This document shows, piece after piece, positions 21,989 to 32,108 of a DNA stretch of 64,000 nt. The notes beneath the pieces were generated by a model. The model was not told the origin of the DNA and did no database searches. It worked only from the letters and a program-made list of their open reading frames with translations. Location: positions 505,314-569,313 of the forward strand of contig NW_019773537.1 of the NCBI RefSeq assembly GCF_001039355.2, read 5' to 3'. The stretch's first letter is position 1. The number at the start of each line of letters is the position of its first letter. The position numbers were made by a program, and so were the translations under genes. The DNA is from Lingula anatina (lineage: Eukaryota > Brachiopoda > Lingulata > Lingulida > Lingulidae).

Positions 21989-22887
21989 ATGAAGCTGTTA
22001 ATAATCGTGCAAGTAGCTGTTCTGTACGCTACATGTCTGCATGATGTCAAGGGCCGTGAATCCACCACCGAGGTAGTTATTATATTTAGATGGTATTAAG
22101 CCATGAATGTCTTGTCAGAAACTATACAAAGCTTACATGTAATATTGAGCCCTTGACAATTTCAAACCAACGATAAAAAACTCCAGTGGACTCTGAATTA
22201 TTTGTTCATCTAAGCCCAGACTTGTAAATATTTGCCAATGACTGGAAGTATAGCTCTAATAATTAATATATATATTTCTCCTCTCTGACAAAAAATTGTG
22301 AAATCAGACTTGTATCTGTGTAAATACTTTATATTAAGGAGTCCTCAAACGCGGAGCCGTCTGCCCTTTTCAAGAGGAAAATGCATGCATATCTCACACA
22401 ACTTGATGTCAACAAGGATGGCAAATTGGACAAACGAGAGTACGTGGATTTAACAACAGAGAGAAGTCGACAGGCTCTCCCTTCTTGGAGGTCAAAGGTC
22501 GTATATGCAATTTTGTCTGCTTCTTGGGGTACCTGGTTTTCAAACGAACACAACCAATATAAGCAGTCAGTTACAGTCGATGAATGGATTGAATTACTCA
22601 AAATTGCCAATGCAAATTTCACGAGTAATTCAAAATTCTCCGAATGGTGTGAGGACTGGTTCGATACCATCAATTTGGATTGTGGTGAGGACATTTCTGT
22701 TGATGAGTTTGGTAAATTCTTGGTGATATTCCATAGTGCCTTGCCACCGGAAGTGCCATTCAATACCACTGATCAAGATGGCAATGGCGTCATCACTGGG
22801 CAAGAGTTCGCAAATGGTTGTGCCCAATTTTATTACAACCAGAACGACCCCGAGACAGCTTTCTTTTATGGATCCCCGGACAATTAG
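21989..22887 (+). CDS. Secreted EF-hand calcium-binding protein, copy 1 (two coding exons)
   Basis: Exon 1 (21989-22072) encodes a signal peptide, MKLLIIVQVAVLYATC followed by LHDVKG, a probable cleavage region. Donor GAG|GTAGTT joins in phase 0 to exon 2 (22339-22887, acceptor TATTAAG). Total 210 aa. Exon 2 has a good EF-hand loop DVNKDGKLDKRE near its start and DQDGNGVITGQE near its end; the middle loops are degenerate (NLDCGEDISVDE lacks the Gly at position 6). Overall layout resembles the sarcoplasmic calcium-binding fold but with export to the outside of the cell, so an extracellular or secretory-pathway Ca2+ binder is likely. The tail is ETAFFYGSPDN. The duplicate at 26530-27449 shares exon borders and the Cys pattern around WCEDWF. 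Confidence 0.88.
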
Positions 22888-22946
22888 ATAACGACAGCGT
22901 CAAAGAAGAGCAATTGATGTGCCACATTTTATAGCAGCTTTTGCTC

Positions 22947-22952
22947 AATAAA
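22947..22952 (+). terminator. Polyadenylation signal AATAAA
   Basis: AATAAA sixty bases after the stop codon of secreted EF-hand copy 1, conserved with its flank GCTCAATAAAATTATGAG in copy 2. Confidence 0.8.
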
Positions 22953-23045
22953 ATTATGAGTAAATATTTGGTTAGCACATGATAACATTTTTTTATGTTC
23001 GCTATTGTTTTGTTATGCTTTGTTATTATCATATGCGAAGTCGAT

Positions 23046-23815
23046 GATTTTCAGGAACTGTCATTAGTGGTCCAAGGAAGAGATGATTAGTTTTTGGTGG
23101 TGATCCGGATCAGTAATCAATCAATAATCAAAAATCAATCATCAACACCGATTTTGATGAAATTTTCAGGGTTGGTCAGAAATGGGTCAACTTAGAAGTG
23201 ATTAGTATTTGGTGGTGATCCGGAACAATAATCAATCAATAATCAATAATAATAAAACATTGCTGCCTTGACGGAGGACTGCGCTCTCTGAGTGCTTTTC
23301 TAGTTTTATTAAAGGTGTAGTCCCTCATGTCCTCGTTGAGAATACATATTCCATTTAAAACAATGATGCTTTGTTTTAAGATATTTAGAATGCGCTTTTT
23401 GAGGGCGAAAGGTGCCATTAGGTACGGTTTAGAACTATGATTCAGCTAGACAAAATTCTAATTTCAAAAGGGGACTATTGGTGTGATTTTTTTTAAATCA
23501 AAGGGGGGTGTCAGGACCCCCCTGACACTTCCCCTAAGTCCGCCACTTTTCTTGCCACATGCTTGTTGTTGTCTTATCCACTGATGGTTTTCCCGCCTCC
23601 ACACGTGACGTCCCTGCAGGGGCCTAGCAATCAAACGTAAGAACCAAGATTTTATTTGTTTAATTGCGCGGATGGGGCGGAGAGACCATCAGGGGATTAG
23701 ACGACCTGTCTTTAAGTAGGGTAGGCCATATTTGGTCTGCGGATTAAATGGTCCACGCATTATCTGTTCTGAATGCGTCCTTTTGGTTTAGCAGAAGCGT
23801 ACCTTGTGTCGTTCT
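23046..23815. repeat. Spacer with a two-copy tandem repeat and dispersed repeat fragments
   Basis: At 23074-23253 a stretch around TTTGGTGGTGATCCGGATCA plus AATCAATCAATAATC occurs twice about 126 bases apart. At 23310-23400 a fragment (GTCCCTCATGTCCTCGTTG) matches 31266-31340. At 23600-23790 lies a partial GATCCG-type MITE. No gene. Confidence 0.65.
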
Positions 23816-24973
23816 TAAAGGGATAATAACTCTTCGATTCGGCCAAAAAATGAATTTTCCTGGAGTAAACAACAATTTTCCCATACTTACCAGTGGTTAA
23901 TGAATCCATTTTTACATTCAAAGTTAGTCCCTAGTTTTTTTCTAAAAAGTTTTTTTTTTTTTGTTAAAATCTCTTCAGAGATTTTAACAGAGTATAGCCA
24001 TCAATGGGGGTCACGTGGTCTAAAGACAAGCTCAGACATCAGAAAAAATAGCTATAAGTGCCGTTTTTGTGGTAAAACAGAATATATTATATTTCTATGA
24101 GTTATCCACAATGTTTTTATTGTGAAATATAGATCTCATACGAAGAGTTTTTATCCCTTTAACTTCTCGATCCTCTCGTAGCCAGTGTCAGATTGTAACG
24201 TCTGTATTATACACGGCACAGGCCTGCGATACAAAACAAACCAACTGTCAATTTTATGTTTGAATACGCGCCAATGCGATTGATGGCAGATGTCGTATAT
24301 ATTAGAATGACTGAGCAAGGTGAAATGCAGATATTCCTCTACGTACCTTTTCAAGACGTGGTGTTTGGTTCGTTATTCTCCTGGCCGCTTTGGAGTATAG
24401 CGCAGATCCCAGAACTACACTAGGTCGGCAGTTTGACTTGAGCCTCAGGGTGCCTGTACATGTAGGTTGAACACGTCTTGCTAATACCTGGTGTCACGAA
24501 ACTGGGGGTCCGTGTGACAGGAAATCCCCCCTCCATATAGTTATAATGGTTAGGGTTAGCCTGTCCTAAGTCTGTCAAAATCTAGGGCTAGGCTTACCTG
24601 TACAAAGTGATGGGAAGCGGACTCTTTGTCACGGGGAACTTTCTGGTACATGACTCCGCCCTAATTGAAAAGGCTGACTACATTGGGCGGTTTTTGACAC
24701 GTTGAACTTTTTCAACCAGAACAGTCACTGCAGGATAAGAAGTAATCAGCTTCGCCACTGCATTTAGCCATGCACTGGGAATGGTATGCAATAATATTTA
24801 TTGATAATTAAATAGAAATTTGGAAGTAAAATGAACATCCAGTGATTGACAACCAGTGATCTAGCCTCAATAGGCAACCATCCCATTGAAACTGAACGTT
24901 ACCTCGGAATGTGGCAGATGAAGAGGTTCAATGTTAAATTCAAGGGTTGTGTGGTTTTGATTTAGTGGCTTCC

Positions 24974-25263
24974 CGGTGTAACAGGAATGGAAGTCCACTA
25001 GAAACCGTAGTCCGTTCCCCATTACTTTGTACACTTGACATTCGTTCCATTATACTCACCCCAATACTCCGACTTACCTTAACCTGTACTAATTAATGGA
25101 AGCCCGGACTTCATTGGTCCGAATGTTCACTATAGAACCTTCGGACCAATGAACCCTTGATTAAAAAAACGATGAAAATGTAACTGTTTTTCGGACCAAC
25201 GAACCTTCGGACTATCGAGACGCCCCCCCCCCCCCCCCAGGACTACCGTTCCTGTCACCCCGG
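24974..25263. mobile_element. MITE with about 25 bp terminal inverted repeats
   Basis: The left end CCGGTGTAACAGGAATGG then AAGTCC mirrors the right end, which reads CCGGGGTGACAGGAACGG then TAGTCC on the other strand. Inside are inverted GGACCAATGAACC/GGACCAACGAACC motifs and a poly-C run. It interrupts duplication copy 2. Confidence 0.7.
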
Positions 25264-26529
25264 CTCGCGTCAGTGATTTGTAACGTTAAATTAATACACA
25301 AATTGATATCCTCAAAATATTCAAATGTTTCCCTTTACCACCAATGTACTTTATTTGGTTCCTATCTAAAACTGCTGGGAAAAGTTCCGGTGTATAGGTC
25401 CATTTTCGATTTTTCTTACCTTGATGCTATTTGCGACTATAATTTTGTCTATGTTTTACAGACCCAAATACATAAAATACCCAGTAGACCAAACTAAAAT
25501 AACGCACATTAAGATAGACATCACAACCCATAATACTTAGAATTCTGATGTTTTCTTTTGTTTACTGCATATGTTTACCTGAAACATGAAGTAATATATC
25601 TGTTGATTGATGCTGGTGTGATATGATGTATTCCTTGAAAGTGATTGTAATGCTTTTATTTGCCCGTTGTATTATGTCTGTGCTGTTAATAAATGTATGT
25701 AAAGTTGTCCGACATTAATGCTGGTATAACCTTTTTTATCTGCCAAAATGATTTTGATGCCTGAAAACGCGTACTGTTCAGATACATGTAGTCATAATGC
25801 GCAGTGACATTGCAAACGACTGAAGCAAAAGCGGAATTGAGGAAAGGGTAAGTTACCAGGAATATTACAATTGTACAGTAATTTTTCCAAGTTAAAATGA
25901 AATCAGATATGACGAATAATGAGAAAATGCCGGTTCGAGTCATATTTTTCTTTAAAAACTTTAAATATTGAGAAAAATTCGTTGTGGACTGACGAGGATG
26001 TCAGACCGACATTGAAAGGATTTTCTGATGATCTTAAATTGGTAGGTTGTGTTCAGAAAAAAAAAGACTTAAATTTGACTGTCGGAGCAGATCCATTAAC
26101 ACGTGGTAAGAATGGAAAAATGGGCGTTTATTGACCCCAGGGAAATCTATTTTTGGCTAAAATGAGCAGTTGTTATCCCTTTAACGATCCGACATACTAA
26201 AATACATCAGAGGTAAAATATGTCTTACAATGTGGATTACATGGGCTATGGATTAAAGGAGGGGGGGGGGGGTGACTTATTCAAAACGAAATGTCTAATA
26301 CCACAGACATACACAGCAAAGGTATATATTTTAAATAGTTGTTTTCTGAAAAGGAAAACGAAATAAGTTATCATTTTTACGTACTCCAAAACGAGCTTGT
26401 TGCAAATACATATTTTAAGCTTTTTCTTCTGAAGAAATAAAATAAAAAAAATAGTGTGGGCATTTTTTCGTGGGCCTGTTGGACTATAAACACATAATGT
26501 ATATTGTATTTTAGATCGACGTGTTTACC

Positions 26530-27449
26530 ATGAAGCTGTTTAAAATCGTACAAGTAGCTGTTCTGTGTGGTATGCGTGATGTCAAGGGTCGTGAATCCGC
26601 CACCGAGGTAGTTTTGATGTTTAGGTGGTATTAAGCCACTGATGTCTTATCAAAACACTATACTAAGCTTACATGTAATATTGAGCCCTTGAAAATTTGA
26701 AACCAACGACTAAAAACTCCAGTGGACTCTGATCTATGTGTTCATTTTAACCCAGACTTGTAAATATTTGCCAGTAGCTGGAAGTAATCATAGCTCTTAG
26801 AAACATAAATTTCTCTTCTCTGACAAAAAAAAATTATGTGTATATGTTTTATACCTAGGAGTTCTCTATCGCGGAGCCGTCTGCTCTTTTCAAGACGAAA
26901 ATGCGTGCATACTTCAGACAACTAGATTTCAACGAGGATGGTAAATTGGAAAAACGAGAGTACATAGATTTAACAACAGAGAGAAGTAGAACGGTTCTCC
27001 CTTCTTGGAGGTCAAAGGTCGTAAATGCGATACTTTTTGCTGCTTGGGTTCCTTGGTTTTCAAACGAACACACCCATTTTAAACAGTCAGTTACCGCTGA
27101 TAAATGGATTGAATTACTCAAAATTGACCTTGTAAATTTCACGTTGAATTCCCATTACCCAGAGTGGTGCGAGGACTGGTTTAATATCATCAATGTAGAT
27201 TGTGGTGAGGATATTTCTGTTGATGAGTTTTCCAAATTCTTGGTGATATTCCATAGCGCCTTGCCACCGGAAGTGCCATTCAATACCACTGATCAAGATG
27301 GCAATGGCGTCATCAGCGGGCAAGAGTTCGCAAATGGTTGTACCCAATTTTATTTTAACCAGAACGACCCCGAGACAGCTTTCTTTTATGGATCCCCGGA
27401 CAACTTTTATGGATCCCCGGGTAACTTTTATGGACCCCCGGGCAATTAG
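26530..27449 (+). CDS. Secreted EF-hand calcium-binding protein, copy 2, with repeated C-terminal tail (two coding exons)
   Basis: Exon 1 (26530-26607) encodes MKLFKIVQVAVLCGM then RDVKG; exon 2 is 26859-27449 (acceptor ATACCTAG). Total 222 aa. The signal peptide is two residues shorter than in copy 1 and has a Lys inside the hydrophobic run, so export may be weaker. Loops are DFNEDGKLEKRE at the start and DQDGNGVISGQE near the end. The C-terminus repeats a seven-residue unit: FYGSPDN, FYGSPGN, FYGPPGN, where copy 1 has only one. The repeat is visible in the DNA as tandem copies of TTTTATGGATCCCCGG-type units at 27384-27446. Confidence 0.87.
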
Positions 27450-27508
27450 ATAATGACACTGTCAAAGAAGAGCAATTGAAGGGCCGGATTTTACAGTAGC
27501 TTTTGCTC

Positions 27509-27514
27509 AATAAA
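27509..27514 (+). terminator. Polyadenylation signal AATAAA
   Basis: Sixty bases after the stop of secreted EF-hand copy 2, in the same flank as in copy 1. Confidence 0.8.
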
Positions 27515-27612
27515 ATTATGAGTAAATATTTGGTTAGCACATGATAACATTGTTTTTTATGTTCGCTATTGTTTTGTTATGCTTTGTTATTATTATATGC
27601 GAAGTCGATGAT

Positions 27613-27931
27613 TCGCACGATTTTGAGCATATGAAATCGTTTTTCATGAAAATGAATATATAAGCAGCATATAAAATGGTTTTTGCTTAAAACATCGTAT
27701 CGCCCTCGTTCAACATCGTTTACCTGCGTTCTCGAGAACATAAACGGTGTCAGCGTAACGAACCCTTGCATAGCAGGTGTCAGTGAACCACTTTCCACTA
27801 AACATTTATCCCTTTTTAAAAGTGTTACCTCCGTCTGTGGTTTTTTCATAATATACCTACACAAGGCGGTACATCTGGCATCAAAGAGGAAAAAAATAGG
27901 GGCACTCGTTGGCTCACAAGCCCTTGTTTGA
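27613..27931. repeat. Dispersed repeat of about 320-350 bp, copy 1
   Basis: Shares with 34877-35215 the blocks TTTTGAGCAYATGAAATC, CATCGTTTACCTGCGT, CCACTAAACATTTRTCCC, CCTACACAAGGCGGT and CCCTTGTTT in the same order. No open frame is conserved between the copies. Confidence 0.8.
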
Positions 27932-29390
27932 ATAATAATAATAATAATAAATTAATTTTAAGTCTAAAATCCATTTAAAATGTTCAGTAGACTTTACATA
28001 AAATATCATAAATAATACTACATAAAATATCATAAATAAAATCTAGAACAGCCATTATTCCATACAATTAAATGTAATTAATACAAGATTTATAAAATCA
28101 ATTAAGAGTTAATCAAAATATTTCCTTAAAAGGTATGTTTTGAGTTCTTTTTTAAAATGTTTGGTAGACTGAATTGCTCGGATTTTCAGCGGTAATAGAT
28201 TCCATTCCTTTGCACCTGCAGCTTTAAAAGATACAGACTTGACATTTAATATGGAATATTTTTTCCAAATCATAATTCATCAGTTTTTTTCCTATTTTGC
28301 TGACTGATAAATGAAAATAAGGATTAAAATCGTGCTTTAATAACTTTTGATAATCTATTCGATGTCAGTGTGACATCAGTTCATTAACTGAATTCACCAG
28401 TGAAGCATACAAAAATACATTGCCTATTTTAAGTCATACGACAACCATTGAAAGCGATATTTTGGATCTCCATATTTTCCTAATTATTGTCTTTAAAAGA
28501 GTTAAACGTCCCACAAAGGCCCCCCATGTCAGTGTCTAGTCACAGCAACAGTCGCTGTTACGCTTGACCTCATCTTGCTGCTACCAGAGTTTCAAGCCGC
28601 CAGGTATTCCTTATGATAGGTTTTTAGAGTTTAATCTGAAATAAAATTCCAGGCAACGGTTAAAACTTGTCCAATTTGTCTCAGTTTTGTTGTAGGACAT
28701 GCAGGCCGTTGATACGGCGAGTAATGACCTACCGACATATTGTCTATGTGGTTCAATTATGGCGATTTTGATGACCAAGGTAGCTACTCATTCCCTTGAT
28801 TCTGAAGTTTTTTGCTATTAAAGGTGCTCTGTGTTAACCGGCAATCTCATCGTGCAACCTAAAATTGTTCCTAAGGTGCCCCCTATCAAATGATAGTCAA
28901 GTGGTTCCCAGATTATTCCTTTATTTGATCTGGTTCAGGTTTTCATCGTTGACTACCATTGGTGTTTTGGCACCAATGTGGTATCCACTCCAAATACTGA
29001 CACTGTCAATTACCCTGGTTACTTAAGAAGTGGCACACGTTTCTTCGTAGGCCTCTTCAGGATGTCTGTAAACTCTGTTTTGACCAGTTTAGCGGTACAG
29101 GTGAAGTTTGACCCCAATAAAGAAAGACACGCGGTTTCAGTGTTCTACCCAGAAACGGTCATGGTCCCCAATTCATTAGAGAAACAGACTACGCTGCTTT
29201 GCTGTTAACAGTTGCTTCCTTAGAGGTCATCTGGTATCTTAACCTGCTGAAACCAGTTTGGTGTTCGCTAAGAGCCTTGAAAAACGCGTTTTGGTGACAA
29301 TTTGCCCCTCGGACTGGGTTGTTTTGATTTAATTGCAGCAGCATATCCTGAAGGACAGTGAGTCCTGTACCCTGGTGGTAAGACGTCAAT
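27932..29390. other. Gene-poor region with retroelement debris
   Basis: AT-rich sequence with direct repeats of ACATAAAATATCATAAATAA near 28000. A LINE 3' end (28109-28279) is listed separately. Between 28300 and 29390 I recognise no family. Confidence 0.4.
28109..28279 (-). mobile_element. 3' end of a non-LTR retrotransposon (LINE) ORF2, relic
   Basis: The minus strand reads VSFKAAGAKEWNLLPLKIRA then FKKELKTYLLRKYFD and a stop. This is the characteristic C-terminus of many LINE reverse-transcriptase proteins (a WNxLPxxIR motif followed by FKxxLKTYL). The frame is closed by stops about 55 codons upstream, so only a truncated end is left. Which LINE clade is not clear. Confidence 0.75.
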
Positions 29391-29394
29391 GCAT

Positions 29395-29526
29395 TGGGCG
29401 TGGTCTCTGTGTAGGTACATCGGTCTGGGCATTACCCTATAAAACTGTATAGACCATTCCGTTTGACACAATAATCTGTCTGGCAATGTCTGTGCTTTTC
29501 GCGCCATTCTGGCACAGCTTAAAGGA
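29395..29526 (-). pseudogene. Decayed paired-domain-like helix-turn-helix fragment
   Basis: The minus strand from 29517 reads LCQNGAKSTDIARQIIVSNG then MVYTVL and a stop, followed in the same frame by GNAQTDVPTQRPRP. It aligns in order with the paired-domain consensus (small residue-G-A-R-x-x-D-I-S-R, V-S-N/H-G-C-V-S-K-I-L, then an ETGSIRP-like stretch). Stops at 29439-29437 and upstream show it is not functional as is. It could derive from a Pax gene or a transposase with a paired-like domain. Confidence 0.45.
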
Positions 29527-29579
29527 CAACTCAGTGGGTTAGATTAATGTATAGAAGCAGGTTCTATGTAAAACTTTGA

Positions 29580-30001
29580 TCAGATTTGTGTTTTGGGAGA
29601 TTGTTTATTATTATATGAATAAGTCTGGGTCACAAAAGTCCTGTTAAGACAACTAGAATAAAGAATTAGAAAACGAAAACTATTTATCATGATTTCGGAG
29701 CACAGCCAGAAGTACTTCCGGCTCAAGGTCACGACCTCGATTTTCCCACGCTTACGACCAATCACAGCAGGCTTCAGTCAGAAAGAGATAGACGTCACGA
29801 CTACACAGCGAAACTTGTCAGACATGTAAGTGCCGCCTGTCCATCTTTTCGGTACATGTACCGATCAAAAACAGAAAATGTAAAGCCCAAAACGCTCTTA
29901 TACACGTAACCAACTTTGTTTGAGCACAAATATTGTCATTTATTGTGAACAGGATAATATGATAATCAGACACACTTGAGACCTGTGAAGCGCATACTCA
30001 C
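29580..30001. other. Possible first intron of the gene starting at 30213, no exon identified
   Basis: Lies downstream of the donor at 30001 on the minus strand. I could not find a matching second exon. Confidence 0.25.
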
Positions 30002-30213
30002 GTGTCGAGGAGTAGTTTCGCCATTGCCTCGTATGCGAGTCCTAACTCAGCTTTAAGTGTCCTCCACCGCCCCACCTCCCTCCCAACATACACAGTCTGA
30101 GTGCTTCTTCGTCTGTCTCTAATTTTCTTTCGCATCTTTCGAACTGGAGTGGCTATTTTCTTTCGCCCCCTTTTGTCGCTCTCCTGTTCAGACTTGACGC
30201 GCGTCTGAGCCAT
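30002..30213 (-). CDS. First coding exon of an unrecognised protein (partial)
   Basis: ATG at 30213 in good context (AACATGGCTC), 70 codons open, then a strong donor AC|GTGAGT at 30001. The N-terminus is very basic (KRGRKKIATPVRKMRKKIRD, a likely nuclear localisation signal), followed by VYVGREVGRWRTLKAELGL and EAMAKLLLD. I recall a similar 'W..LK..LGL....A..LL' segment at the start of many uncharacterised invertebrate and fish proteins linked to transposons, but I cannot name the family. Following exons were not found within the window. Confidence 0.5.
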
Positions 30214-30895
30214 GTTTGCTGTTTTGGCGCCAAATAGTAACATCCGGGTCTCAGCCGTAGTACTTCATTCATAGTAAACCGCGAGACTTAGCGAGAAATT
30301 ACGCGTTCTGAAGCCGTACTGTGAGGTGGTAGCTGAGTATTTAAGACGAGTCGTCTTTTATTATTTAATGGAACTTAAAAACGGTATTAGGTAGCTTCAT
30401 TTTCTGAACGGTTTTGGATAGGATATACCTTGGTCATTATGGGGAAATTGGTGAGTTTTCCAGGAAAATTCATTTTCGTGCTATTTTAAGGGTTTAACGC
30501 GCTGAGACTGTCTTTAACAATTTTATAAAACACTGCTTTTAACTCATTTTACGCACTGCAAAACCGACCGCTTGCATGCAAAATTTTAAATTCTTCTATG
30601 CAGTAGTTGCCGATATATGGATACTTTTTTGACAGAACCATGCTTCGCCAAAGCCAAGCTTTGACCAGCCCAAAGGAGCACTGCCCAATTAAATCACTGC
30701 ATATTACACAAGGCAACAGAGCAACAGACTTGGTAGTCAGTTAATTGGCAGCGACACACCTGACTTCACACTTCTCCAGTCAGATGTCTAATATGAGATC
30801 TGAATTTTTTGAAAAAAGAACGCATTTTTACCTAAGTATACCTTTAAAACTGAAATATTCCATTTTAAATGTCAAGTCTGTATATCACCGTACTT
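30214..30895. other. Intergenic, no gene seen
   Basis: Probably includes the promoter of the exon at 30002-30213. Nothing else recognised. Confidence 0.35.
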
Positions 30896-31130
30896 TCGAC
30901 ATACATGACACCTATTGGTAGCGTATTACATGTATCAAACAGTCATTTCTACTATTATCTCCGTTTTAACCTGAATATCATGGCGCTAATGTCACTTTGA
31001 ATGTTTTAATTGAATTGAACGGGATCTTGAAATGCAGAAATCGCACTAGCAAAAAAGGGAACAACAGCGTTGCGTTATATTTGACGCTCTAATGCCATAT
31101 CTTGCCCACCCTCGTTACGTAAACGCTCGT

Positions 31131-31193
31131 GTTTGTGTGTATGTGTGTGTGTGTGTGCGTGTGTGTGCGCGCGCGCGCGCGTGTGTGTGTGTG
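31131..31193. repeat. (GT)n/(GC)n microsatellite
   Basis: Alternating purine-pyrimidine run with a central GCGCGCGCGCGC, able to form Z-DNA. Confidence 0.9.
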
Positions 31194-32108
31194 GTAACAG
31201 TTGAGTGTGTGCGTCTCCCTCCCTGCTTCCTGTGCTTACACCGCCTCACAATTTTATAAAATGGTGCAGTCCCTCATGCCCTCGTTGCGAATACATATTC
31301 CTATTAAAACAATTTCATTTTAAGATACTTTTAAATAAATGCATAGGTTTCCAATTTAATGCATAACAACTTCTTTTGTGGACCTACTCGTGTTTTCCCT
31401 TTCCCCTGACCACCTTTAATTCCTGAAAGTGACCGCAGCAGCTTTGTTATTTTATGTTTAGTCCTTATGAATTCCTTAACAATACGGGGTATTTGAACAA
31501 AAAAAGAAAACTTGATTATGTGCATTCTGATGCGGTACGTGCCTGGCGCGGTGCAGGGATCACGGTCATACATGAAACTAATTACTGAATGGGTTAGAGA
31601 GGTGGATGGGGCGGACATATTTAACCCCAAAAGTGACCTACTGGTACATATAAGTGTTCAACTCATTTCTCTTTCATCACAAATATAGCAAGTACTATCG
31701 GGTTGAATTGGGCGTTGGAAAACGCATATTTTTATATACGCATATGCACCGCGGTATTTTTAACATTCATGGATATGTAATACCTTGATAATAAAGTGCG
31801 AATGTTGCAGAGAATGCACTTTTTTCATTGACAAAATGTAAAAACTATCTTGCGTGCGTATATTGTATGTCTTTATACATCTTTAATAACTTACAGCGTC
31901 AACGAAATTACACTCACTATATTATCATTTCCAACGCTGTATATGATACGTTTTTGTATGTCGGAGTCACGTATAAGTATGCGGGAGCAATGGTTATTTA
32001 ATGAACAATGTATAAAGTATTCAAAAATTTGCCGTAGATTGAGAGATAAATTACCATATGATACTCCAGCTAGAACATATTACCATCAGAACAAAAGAGG
32101 TTATGAAT

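Larger units (their letters stand above)
19491..23045. repeat. Segmental duplication with secreted EF-hand gene, copy 1
   Basis: Matches 23816-27612 in the same order: the block starting AAAGGGATAATAACTCTTCG, the block with CAAGACGTGGTGTTTGGTTC, the 5' UTR/promoter block (GGGTAAGTTACCA), the two coding exons and the 3' UTR to about TATGCGAAGTCGATGATT. Indels and inserted elements separate the copies. Confidence 0.9.
23816..27612. repeat. Segmental duplication with secreted EF-hand gene, copy 2
   Basis: Partner of 19491-23045, offset about 4.3 kb at the left and 4.5 kb at the right. It carries an extra inverted-repeat element at 24974-25263 and a poly-G run near 26262. Confidence 0.9.

Noticed and set aside
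28978-29507. Several 60-80 codon open frames that looked like retroelement coding sequence
   Set aside because: No continuous retroelement motif could be followed. The only supportable match in this stretch is the paired-like fragment in another frame.
31331-31630. 99-codon minus-strand frame upstream of fucosyltransferase 1
   Set aside because: The homologous stretch in unit 2 (about 35570-35720) has stops and shifts, so it is not under coding constraint.
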